Part shown: positions 1-5,740 of the stretch, piece after piece | Layout: each line of letters opens with the position of its first letter | Numbering within the stretch: the stretch's first letter is position 1 | The notes under the pieces: model-generated | The model's input: only the letters and a program-made list of their open reading frames with translations | Told to the model about the DNA's origin: nothing | The model's database searches: none | Position numbers and translations under genes: made by a program | Assembly: GCA_029936705.1 (NCBI GenBank) | Contig: JAPYSD010000115.1 | Location: 1 to 8,683, forward strand | From: Croceicoccus sp. | GTDB lineage: Bacteria > Pseudomonadota > Alphaproteobacteria > Sphingomonadales > Sphingomonadaceae | Length of the DNA: 8,683 nt | Direction: 5' to 3'

Positions 1-708
1 GTGCTCACCCGGGCCGGCCATACCGAGGCAGCCGTGGACATCTCGCGCCTCGCAGGCCTCAACCCGTCCGGGGTCATCTGCGAGATCATGAACGACGACG
101 GCTCCATGTCGCGCATGGAAGATTTGATCCGCTTCGCTCGCATGCATGACCTGAAAGTCGGGACGATCCGCGACCTGATTGCCTATCGGCGCAGCCACGA
201 CCGGCACGTCAAGGTGGTCTCGGAAAGCAGCTTCGAGACGCCCGACGGTGCGCGCTGGAAGGCCATGGCCTTTCGCAACGAGCCCACCGGCGACGAGATG
301 ATCGCACTGGTCCATGGCCGCATCAACCCTGAGGAACCGGTCCTGGTCCGGATGCATACGCTCGACATGTTCGCCGACGTGTTCGGGGAAAAGAGCGCAC
401 GCAGCGGCCTTTTCACCAATGCCATGCGCGAGATCGAGGCCGCAGGCTCAGGAGTGATCGTCGCAATCAGCCAGCTGCGCGCCTCCGTTGCGCGGATGCT
501 CGACCGGCGCGAAGGTCGCGGCGGAGCCGACATGGACGAACTGCGCGACTATGGTGTCGGCGCCCAAATCCTGGCCGAACTTGGCGTGCACGAGATGATC
601 CTGCTGACCACTTCGCATCAGTCGCTGATCGCGCTTGAGGGTTACGGCCTGACGATCGTCGAGGAGCGTTTCCTGACCGCGGCGCCGACAGATACGCAGA
701 ACGCCTGA
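1..708 (+). CDS. ribB: 3,4-dihydroxy-2-butanone-4-phosphate synthase with degenerate GTP cyclohydrolase II-like C-terminal domain (5' end outside window)
   Basis: This is the 3' part of a gene that begins upstream of the window; the GTG at position 1 is an internal Val codon. The enzyme converts ribulose 5-phosphate to 3,4-dihydroxy-2-butanone 4-phosphate plus formate, the four-carbon branch of riboflavin synthesis, in the cytoplasm. Visible residues 4-10 are the RAGHTEA motif. His7 and Glu28 (in GVICEIM) are 21 residues apart, as are the catalytic His153 and Glu174 of E. coli RibB. Residues 50-64 (LK..TI.DLI.YR) close the synthase domain. Residues from about 68 to 225 match the RibA fold of RibBA proteins (VRMH, EGRG, RDYG-GAQIL), but the three zinc cysteines are Asp122, Ala133 and Ser135. 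The second domain therefore looks inactive as a cyclohydrolase. The gene ends 36 bases before ribH, so the two are probably cotranscribed. Product identity is firm; the symbol could equally be given as ribBA. Confidence 0.93.
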   Translation: MLTRAGHTEAAVDISRLAGLNPSGVICEIMNDDGSMSRMEDLIRFARMHDLKVGTIRDLIAYRRSHDRHVKVVSESSFETPDGARWKAMAFRNEPTGDEMIALVHGRINPEEPVLVRMHTLDMFADVFGEKSARSGLFTNAMREIEAAGSGVIVAISQLRASVARMLDRREGRGGADMDELRDYGVGAQILAELGVHEMILLTTSHQSLIALEGYGLTIVEERFLTAAPTDTQNA

Positions 709-733
709 TCTTCCGGCCGCGCCTTTCAGAACT

Positions 734-737
734 GGAG
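734..737 (+). promoter_or_regulatory. Ribosome binding site deciding the TTG start of ribH
   Basis: GGAG sits 7 bases before the TTG at 745. No in-frame ATG or GTG gives a complete lumazine synthase N-terminus, so this site fixes the non-ATG start. Confidence 0.75.
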
Positions 738-744
738 AATTACC

Positions 745-1167
745 TTGGCTCGTTTCCTCATCGTGGAAGCCCGTTTCTACTCACACCTCAACGACATGCT
801 GATCGCGGGCGCCCGCGAAGCACTGGAAGCGGGTGGCAACGAGGTCGAGACGATTACCGTGCCCGGTGCACTCGAAATTCCAGCGGCGATCGCAATGGCG
901 GCGGAAAGCGGGCGTTATGACGGCTTCGTCGCGATCGGGGTCGTCATCCGTGGCGAGACTTATCATTTCGAGATCGTCGCGGGCGAAAGCGCACGCGGCA
1001 TCATGGCGCTGACCATGGACGGCATTGCCATCGGTAACGGCATTCTCACCGTTGAGAATGAACAGCAGGCCCTTGTCCGCGCCGATCCGGCGCAGAAGAA
1101 CAAGGGCGGCGAAGCGGCGCAGGCTGCGCTCGCGCTACTGGACCTTTCGGGTCGCTTCGCGGCCTGA
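745..1167 (+). CDS. ribH: 6,7-dimethyl-8-ribityllumazine synthase
   Basis: Lumazine synthase condenses 5-amino-6-ribitylaminouracil with 3,4-dihydroxy-2-butanone 4-phosphate, the product of the preceding gene, to make the riboflavin precursor lumazine. At 140 residues it is at the short end for the family, which is usually about 140-160. Visible motifs are GALEIP (41-46, substrate pocket), V-I-R-G-E-T-Y-H-F (67-75) with the catalytic His74, NGILT (98-102), and Arg112 in the phosphate-binding position of ..QALVRA. A KGGEAA..AL helix closes the protein. The start is a TTG at 745, chosen because GGAG at 734-737 lies 7 bases upstream and the protein then begins with the family's usual basic-hydrophobic first strand (MARFLIVEARF). 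The stop codon TGA directly abuts the stop of the opposing M13-type gene. A hairpin at 1179-1213 is the likely terminator. Confidence 0.96.
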   Translation: MARFLIVEARFYSHLNDMLIAGAREALEAGGNEVETITVPGALEIPAAIAMAAESGRYDGFVAIGVVIRGETYHFEIVAGESARGIMALTMDGIAIGNGILTVENEQQALVRADPAQKNKGGEAAQAALALLDLSGRFAA

Positions 1168-3273
1168 TCACCAGATCGTGACGCGCTCTCCGGGTGAAAG
1201 GTAGAGCGCGTCATCGTTTTGCACGTCGAAGGCACGGTACCAGGCATCCACGTTTCGCACAGTCGACACCCGCAGGCGCGGCAGCGTCATTCGCCCGGCC
1301 TCGACCGCAGCCCTCGCATACGGTTCGCGCAGCTTGCTGGCCCAAAGCTGGGCAAAGGCGATGAAGAAGCGCTGATCGCCGGTGAACCCCTCGATCACTC
1401 GCGGCTCACGCCCGTCGAGCGACGCGCGATAGGCGTCATAGGCAGCTACCAACCCCGCGAGATCGATGCTGTCATCATCAACGGTCGCGGCGCTGTTTGC
1501 CGCCATGTCCGGAAATGGGCGGTAGTCGGCAAACTGTTCGGCCAGCCTTGCGCTGCGCGCTTCCTTCGCCGCGCGATCGGATGGTGACAGCCAGTCCGCG
1601 ACGCGCAGATCTGCGCCGATCATCGTGCCGGTATCGTCGACCGCGCGGCTCATTTCGCGGCCGATTATGGTACCGATCGTGCCATAGTTTGCCGCGGCAT
1701 CGGCCTCCGGATCATAGAACGGCGGCTGCAGGATCGCAGCGGGGACATTGATCGCGTTCTGAAGCGGCAGGTAAATCGCCTGCGCCCGGTGAGCGCCGGT
1801 CCGCCAGCGGCCCCGCTTTTCCTGCCCGACTGCGGCGATCTCGCGCGAATAGGCCGCGCGCTCGGTCGCGATCGTCTTCGCATAGGCGTTGTTGCCAACC
1901 GCCTGAAGCTGCGTGATCTCGTTATAGGTCTCGGGATAGGCGATCCCGGCGCTCAGCTTCTCGAGCTTTCCGACGGCTGCCTTCCTCGCCTCGTCGCCAA
2001 GGTCGGGGTCGTCCTTCACCCGCTGGACAAGCGCGTCGCGCACGCGCTCGGCGATGATCTCAACATCGCGCTTCTCCTCTTCCGAGAAATAGCGTTCCGC
2101 GTAGAGCCGGCTCATCGTATCGGAAAACAGCGTATCGATCTGTTCGACGGCCTGCTGCTCCATCGAAACCGGACGTGCCTTCTGCCCAAGCCGCCGACCG
2201 TAGAAGCCGAAATGCGCGTTGCCAAATTCGTCCGGTAGAACATTCGCATGGCTGCTGAGGCGCTGAAACACCAGCCAGTCGCGCCATGCTTCCAACGGCT
2301 CGCTCGCAGCCAGCGCAGAGACTGCCGTGATGGCCTGCGGATCGAGCACGGCAATACGATCGGCATTGCCAAGCCCTGCACCGGACAACAGGGCAGACCA
2401 GTCCAGTCCAGGCGCCCTGTCCGCAAGCTCATCGCGGTTCCACACGGCTGCGGCTGCCAGCCGGCTGCGTTTGGACATGGCCGTGTCCTCCGCTTCCGCC
2501 AGGCTGGTTTCGAGCGCGAGCACCCGGTCCGCACGTTCGCGCGCTTCGTCCAGTCCCGCAAGAGCCAGGACCCGAGCGATATAGGTACGATAGGCCGCAC
2601 GATCCGACCGGGCCTGCGCGGTGTCGGACAGATAATCGGCCCTTTCCGGCAGGCCGAGGCCGCCCGCGAAAAGCCAAGGCACGATCTGTCCGTCATCGGG
2701 TGCAGGCAAGGCTGCGACAGAAAACAGGTTCGGGCTGTGGCCCGCGTCGAACAGCATGGGCGAAGCATCGGCTCGAAGCGTCCCGCCGATGACGTTCGAC
2801 AGGCCGGCGAGATCGCTAACGCCTTCGAAGCGCCTTATGTCACCCATCGCGGGGGAAATCCCCTGCCGGTTGAGCGACGCGCGGTCCATGAACTGCCGGT
2901 AATAATCGCGAACGACTGCCTCCGGCGTCCCGGTGTCCTGCGGCCTGCCGGCGATATCCTCGACGATCGTCGTCAGGCGCCGTTCCAGCTCAGCATCAGC
3001 GCGGGACTGCCGCCCGATCGCGTTTTCGCCATCTGGTATCTGCGCGGCGGCCAGCCACTTGCCGTTGGCGTAAAGGAAGAAATCGTTGCCCGGATCGACG
3101 GTGGTGTCGATATCCGCCGTGCTGATTCCGATGCCCGTACCTTGGAACGGCGAGATCGCGTCCTCCTCGCTTGCCGAACAGGCCAGCAAGCCCAGCGCAA
3201 GCAGCATTGCCATGACAAGGCGCAGCTTGTGTTGCAGCAGACCGGGCAGCGTGATCGGGCGAGGGAACGACAA
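1168..3273 (-). CDS. M13 (neprilysin-like) family lipoprotein lacking zinc-binding and catalytic residues
   Basis: The full length matches bacterial M13 metallopeptidases (here about 701 residues, family usually about 690). Using the TTG at 3273, residues 1-32 form a lipoprotein signal: Arg4, Lys14 and Arg16, a hydrophobic core, then LLAC with Cys32 as the lipidated residue, so the protein should be membrane-anchored outside the cytoplasm. Next come DPGNDFFLYANGKWL (about 60-74, typical M13 N-terminus), a helical middle, and the C-terminal catalytic fold (VPAAILQPPFYDP, NYGTIG, GDQRFF, RNVDAWY, ERVTIW). The expected HExxH is R-E-M-S-R (539-543, bases 1659-1645). The ENxAD motif reads D-D-S-I-D (600-604). 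The substrate-binding NAYY is QAIY. All three zinc ligands are thus changed and it should not act as a metallopeptidase. The reading frame is intact, which argues for a retained non-catalytic role rather than decay. The start is uncertain: ATG 3213 leaves only 11 residues before the lipobox Cys, and neither site has a clear ribosome binding site. Confidence 0.87.
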   Translation of the reverse strand: MSFPRPITLPGLLQHKLRLVMAMLLALGLLACSASEEDAISPFQGTGIGISTADIDTTVDPGNDFFLYANGKWLAAAQIPDGENAIGRQSRADAELERRLTTIVEDIAGRPQDTGTPEAVVRDYYRQFMDRASLNRQGISPAMGDIRRFEGVSDLAGLSNVIGGTLRADASPMLFDAGHSPNLFSVAALPAPDDGQIVPWLFAGGLGLPERADYLSDTAQARSDRAAYRTYIARVLALAGLDEARERADRVLALETSLAEAEDTAMSKRSRLAAAAVWNRDELADRAPGLDWSALLSGAGLGNADRIAVLDPQAITAVSALAASEPLEAWRDWLVFQRLSSHANVLPDEFGNAHFGFYGRRLGQKARPVSMEQQAVEQIDTLFSDTMSRLYAERYFSEEEKRDVEIIAERVRDALVQRVKDDPDLGDEARKAAVGKLEKLSAGIAYPETYNEITQLQAVGNNAYAKTIATERAAYSREIAAVGQEKRGRWRTGAHRAQAIYLPLQNAINVPAAILQPPFYDPEADAAANYGTIGTIIGREMSRAVDDTGTMIGADLRVADWLSPSDRAAKEARSARLAEQFADYRPFPDMAANSAATVDDDSIDLAGLVAAYDAYRASLDGREPRVIEGFTGDQRFFIAFAQLWASKLREPYARAAVEAGRMTLPRLRVSTVRNVDAWYRAFDVQNDDALYLSPGERVTIW
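1179..1220 (+). terminator. Rho-independent terminator of the ribB-ribH unit, inside the 3' end of the opposing gene
   Basis: TGACGCGCTCT (1179-1189) and AGAGCGCGTCA (1203-1213) form a perfect 11-bp stem with a 13-base loop. It is followed by TCG and then TTTT (1217-1220) on the plus strand. The hairpin begins 11 bases after the ribH stop codon. On the minus strand the same bases encode the last residues of the M13-type protein, so the element serves as coding sequence and terminator at once. The T tract is short, so efficiency is uncertain. Confidence 0.7.
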
Positions 3274-3350
3274 GAATAAGCTCTGACAAATCGATGCACC
3301 GGTGACGGTACATTGTGTGGCGAAAAGATGGCACGGCTGTTCTAGAGACT

Positions 3351-3375
3351 GACGCGCAAACGCGCAAACCGTTCC
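3351..3375 (-). promoter_or_regulatory. Weak candidate EcfG-type promoter for the M13-type gene
   Basis: Read on the minus strand, GGAAC (3375-3371), a 16-base spacer and CGTC (3354-3351) match the EcfG consensus GGAAC-N16/17-CGTT with one mismatch in the -10. It lies about 80 bases before the proposed TTG start and beyond the enolase terminator. One mismatch in only nine defined bases makes a chance match plausible. Confidence 0.25.
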
Positions 3376-3405
3376 GCCCCTTCGCCCCGCTTCACCACGA
3401 CAACG

Positions 3406-3434
3406 ATGCCCGCCCCGACTGGCGGGGCGGGCAT
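3406..3434 (-). terminator. eno: Hairpin downstream of eno, likely terminator
   Basis: ATGCCCGCCCC (3406-3416) and GGGGCGGGCAT (3424-3434) form a perfect, very GC-rich 11-bp stem with a 7-base loop, starting 23 bases past the enolase stop codon. The minus-strand sequence after the stem (CGTTGTCGTGG) is only mildly T-rich, so it may be an imperfect intrinsic terminator or a 3'-end stabilising hairpin. It separates eno from the M13-type gene on the same strand. Confidence 0.55.
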
Positions 3435-3457
3435 CATGAAGTGACAATTGCCATGGG

Positions 3458-4741
3458 TCAGGCCAACCGGCCGAAAGCCCCCGCCCCGGCGTACAGTGCG
3501 CTGGCGCCCAGCTCTTCCTCGATGCGGATCAGCTGGTTGTACTTGGCAAGCCGGTCGGACCGCGCCAGCGACCCGGTCTTGATCTGTCCGCAATTGGTGG
3601 CGACGGCCAGGTCGGCGATGGTCGAATCCTCGGTCTCGCCCGAACGGTGGCTCATCACCGCGGTATAGCCCGCACGGTTCGCCATGCTCACCGCCTCCAG
3701 CGTTTCGGTCAGCGTGCCGATCTGGTTGACCTTTACCAGCAGCGAATTGGCCAGGCCCTGCTCGATCCCCATGGACAGGCGGCGCGGATTGGTCACAAAT
3801 AGGTCGTCGCCGACCAGCTGGACCTTGTCGCCGATCTTGTCAGTCAGCGCCTTCCACCCTTCGAAATCGTCTTCCGCCATGCCGTCCTCGATCGACCGGA
3901 TCGGATAGGCCTTGCACAGCTCGGCAAGATAGTCGGCCATCTCGTGCCCGTTGAGCGAGATGCCCTCGCCGGCGATGTCATAGCGGCCATCGGCGAAGAA
4001 CTCGGTGCTGGCGCAGTCCAGGGCGATCGCGACATCGTCGCCCGGCTTGAAGCCCGCCTTCTCGATCGAGGTCATGATGAAGTCCAGCGCGTCGCGCGTG
4101 CTGGCAAGGTTCGGCGCGAAGCCGCCCTCGTCGCCCACGGCGGTCGAGAGACCCTTTTCCGACAGGCCCTTCTTCAGCGTGTGGAAGATCTCCGCGCCCC
4201 AGCGCACCGCCTCGGCAATTGATTCGGCACCTACGGGCATGACCATGAATTCCTGGAAGTCGATCGGATTGTCCGCATGCTCGCCGCCGTTGATGATGTT
4301 CATCATCGGCACCGGCAGCATGTGCGCCGATACGCCCCCGACATAGGAATAAAGCGGCAGTCCGCGTGCAGCCGCTGCCGCCCGCGCCGTCGCCAGCGAT
4401 ACGCCGAGCATCGCATTCGCGCCCAGCCGGGACTTGTTCTCGGTCCCGTCGAGCTCGATCATCGCATAGTCGATGTCGCGCTGATCCTCGGCATCGAGGC
4501 CGAGCAGCATGTCGGAGATCTCGGTATTGCAGGCATCGACGGCTTTCAGGACGCCCTTGCCGAGATAGCGCGACTTGTCGCCATCGCGCAGTTCAACCGC
4601 TTCATGAGCACCGGTGGAAGCGCCCGACGGCACTGCCGCGCGGCCCATCGAGCCGTCTTCCAGCAGGACATCGACCTCCACGGTGGGATTGCCGCGACTG
4701 TCCAGGATCTCGCGCGCGTGAATATCGATGATCGCCGTCAT
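3458..4741 (-). CDS. eno: Enolase (phosphopyruvate hydratase)
   Basis: Enolase interconverts 2-phosphoglycerate and phosphoenolpyruvate in glycolysis and gluconeogenesis, as a cytoplasmic magnesium enzyme. It is full length at 427 residues. It shows the N-terminal DSRGNPTVE motif (14-22), the mobile loop SGASTG (39-44), Glu205 in GDEGGF as general acid, magnesium ligands Asp242, Glu285 and Asp312, Lys337 in LLVKVNQIGT as general base, and SHRSGETED (364-372). All expected catalytic residues are present. ATG at 4741 is preceded by AGAGG (4755-4751 on the minus strand) nine bases upstream, and MTAIIDIHAREILDSRG is the normal start of the family. It is transcribed divergently from the YqjD-like gene and followed by a GC-rich hairpin. 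Confidence 0.98.
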   Translation of the reverse strand: MTAIIDIHAREILDSRGNPTVEVDVLLEDGSMGRAAVPSGASTGAHEAVELRDGDKSRYLGKGVLKAVDACNTEISDMLLGLDAEDQRDIDYAMIELDGTENKSRLGANAMLGVSLATARAAAAARGLPLYSYVGGVSAHMLPVPMMNIINGGEHADNPIDFQEFMVMPVGAESIAEAVRWGAEIFHTLKKGLSEKGLSTAVGDEGGFAPNLASTRDALDFIMTSIEKAGFKPGDDVAIALDCASTEFFADGRYDIAGEGISLNGHEMADYLAELCKAYPIRSIEDGMAEDDFEGWKALTDKIGDKVQLVGDDLFVTNPRRLSMGIEQGLANSLLVKVNQIGTLTETLEAVSMANRAGYTAVMSHRSGETEDSTIADLAVATNCGQIKTGSLARSDRLAKYNQLIRIEEELGASALYAGAGAFGRLA

Positions 4742-4852
4742 GTTACTGTGCCTCTCATGCTAGAAGGACCCCCGTGCGGGGCAAAATCTGGTGCAAGGAA
4801 ATTGCGGCGCCGAGCCACGCCTGTTTCGTGATATGGTCGCGGATTAGTTGGC

Positions 4853-4877
4853 GGAACAATGGCTGGCAACAGTCGTT
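4853..4877 (+). promoter_or_regulatory. EcfG-type general stress response promoter (GGAAC-N16-CGTT)
   Basis: GGAAC at 4853-4857 and CGTT at 4874-4877 are separated by exactly 16 bases, a full match to the promoter consensus of the alphaproteobacterial general stress sigma factor EcfG. It points toward the YqjD-like gene at 5053. Transcription would start near 4884, giving a leader of about 170 bases. By rough count a perfect match in the intergenic DNA of this window is expected by chance only about once in a hundred such windows. Confidence 0.7.
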
Positions 4878-5018
4878 ATTGCATTAGCGAATGGGTAAGC
4901 CAGTGATGGATGCCCATGACAACCCGCATTCGGCAGGCAATCAGGCCATTCGATAAGCGGGTGAACGACAGAACCGCCGGGCCGCCGCGACAATCGGGGG
5001 CCTGACCTGCAAATCACC

Positions 5019-5040
5019 TCGGCTTTCCGCCAAGAGCCGA
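5019..5040 (+). promoter_or_regulatory. Hairpin immediately upstream of the YqjD-like ribosome binding site
   Basis: TCGGCT (5019-5024) and AGCCGA (5035-5040) form a perfect 6-bp stem with a 10-base loop. It ends one base before the AAGGA of the 5053 gene. In a long stress-induced leader it could influence ribosome access, but no competing structure is evident. Confidence 0.3.
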
Positions 5041-5052
5041 CAAGGACGAGAG

Positions 5053-5622
5053 ATGCAAACCATGGTCAATTCCACCACTCCGATCGATACGACGACCGCA
5101 ACCACCACCACGACCCCCGGCACCGTCGGTACGGGCCTGCCCGGCACCGACCACCGTGCCGAAGCGAAGAGCCGCTTCTCAAAGGCGCTGGACGAGGCAA
5201 AGGCCGGCGTTGCCGAGCTGAAGGCCGAGGCAATGGAACGGTCGGGTACCTACAAGAACCGCGCGGGTGAAAAGGGCGATCAGCTCAAGGGCGACGCCGC
5301 AGCCTATGGCGACCAGGCCAAGAACAAGGCGTACGATCTGGCGAACGATTCCAAGGGCAAGGCCAGCGAAGGTCTCGTGGCCCTTTCGCGCATGATCAAT
5401 GACAATGCGCCGACCCTCGATGAAAAGCTGGGCGTCAAGTACGGCGACTATGCCCGCACGGCGGCAGGCAGCCTGGAAAAGAACGCGGCCACGTTGGACG
5501 AGAAGTCGCTGGAAGAACTGGGTGAGGAAGCCCGCGAGTTCGTGCGCAAGAGCCCCGGCACGGCGGTGGCCATTGCAGCCGGCGCCGGCTTCGTTCTCGC
5601 CCGCATGTTCCGTCGCAGCTAA
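5053..5622 (+). CDS. YqjD/ElaB-like (DUF883-type) C-terminally membrane-anchored protein
   Basis: A 189-residue protein with no enzyme motif. Residues 8-30 are a threonine-rich low-complexity stretch. About 36-165 are charged, Ala/Lys/Glu/Asp-rich and predicted helical, with TLDEK at 121-125 and again at 147-151. The C-terminus is E-F-V-R-K-S-P-G followed by a small-residue transmembrane segment (about 168-184) and a basic RMFRRS tail. This end is the hallmark of the YqjD/ElaB/DUF883 group; E. coli YqjD is a stationary-phase inner-membrane protein that binds ribosomes. ATG 5053 is preceded by AAGGA with a 6-base gap; ATG 5062 is a less likely alternative. An EcfG-type promoter lies upstream, a terminator hairpin downstream, and a YqjE-like gene follows, as in E. 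coli. Family placement rests on the tail and context. A role in stress or ribosome hibernation is inference. Confidence 0.85.
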   Translation: MQTMVNSTTPIDTTTATTTTTPGTVGTGLPGTDHRAEAKSRFSKALDEAKAGVAELKAEAMERSGTYKNRAGEKGDQLKGDAAAYGDQAKNKAYDLANDSKGKASEGLVALSRMINDNAPTLDEKLGVKYGDYARTAAGSLEKNAATLDEKSLEELGEEAREFVRKSPGTAVAIAAGAGFVLARMFRRS

Positions 5623-5632
5623 ATCCCGATAC

Positions 5633-5674
5633 CGCTCCCCGGACCTCGATTATCGAGCGTTCGGGGAGCGTTTT
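5633..5674 (+). terminator. Rho-independent terminator after the YqjD-like gene
   Basis: CGCTCCCCG (5633-5641) pairs perfectly with CGGGGAGCG (5662-5670). Nested inside is a second perfect stem, CTCGA (5645-5649) with TCGAG (5653-5657), and TTTT follows at 5671-5674. It begins 11 bases after the stop codon. It would end or attenuate transcription before the YqjE-like gene. Confidence 0.82.
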
Positions 5675-5740
5675 CGCCGAATTGCATCGCGACAAGAACG
5701 CGCCCGGCATTTTAGCGGAGCGCGATAGGGGGATTGATTG

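Larger units (their letters stand above)
4742..5052. other. Divergent intergenic region between eno and the YqjD-like gene
   Basis: These 311 bases hold the leader and promoter of eno on the left. A possible minus-strand pair is TTGCCC, 16 bases, TAGCAT, ending about 17 bases before the eno ATG, but it is a weak match. On the right are an EcfG-type promoter facing the YqjD-like gene (4853-4877), a possible 21-codon reading frame (4891-4956), a hairpin just before the ribosome binding site (5019-5040), and AAGGA at 5042-5046. I see no RNA gene or repeat in the rest. Confidence 0.6.

Noticed and set aside
2248..3279. A 343-codon open frame on the plus strand
   Set aside because: It is antisense to the M13-type gene, Arg/Gln-rich with no recognisable motif, and is explained by high GC at third positions of the real gene.
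3353..3370. Tandem CGCGCAAA repeat
   Set aside because: Only two 8-base copies in GC-rich intergenic DNA; too short to call a functional repeat.
3274..3447. Upstream extension of the M13-type reading frame to a TTG at 3447
   Set aside because: It runs through the GC-rich hairpin behind eno, adds 58 residues of Arg/Cys-rich sequence with no family resemblance, and buries the lipoprotein signal inside the protein.
4769..4781. CCCCC-GTGC-GGGG hairpin in the eno leader
   Set aside because: A short stem without a T tract or an alternative structure; no basis for a riboswitch or attenuator.
4277..4831. A 184-codon open frame on the plus strand across the start of eno
   Set aside because: It is antisense to enolase with no ribosome binding site and no family features; a compositional shadow.
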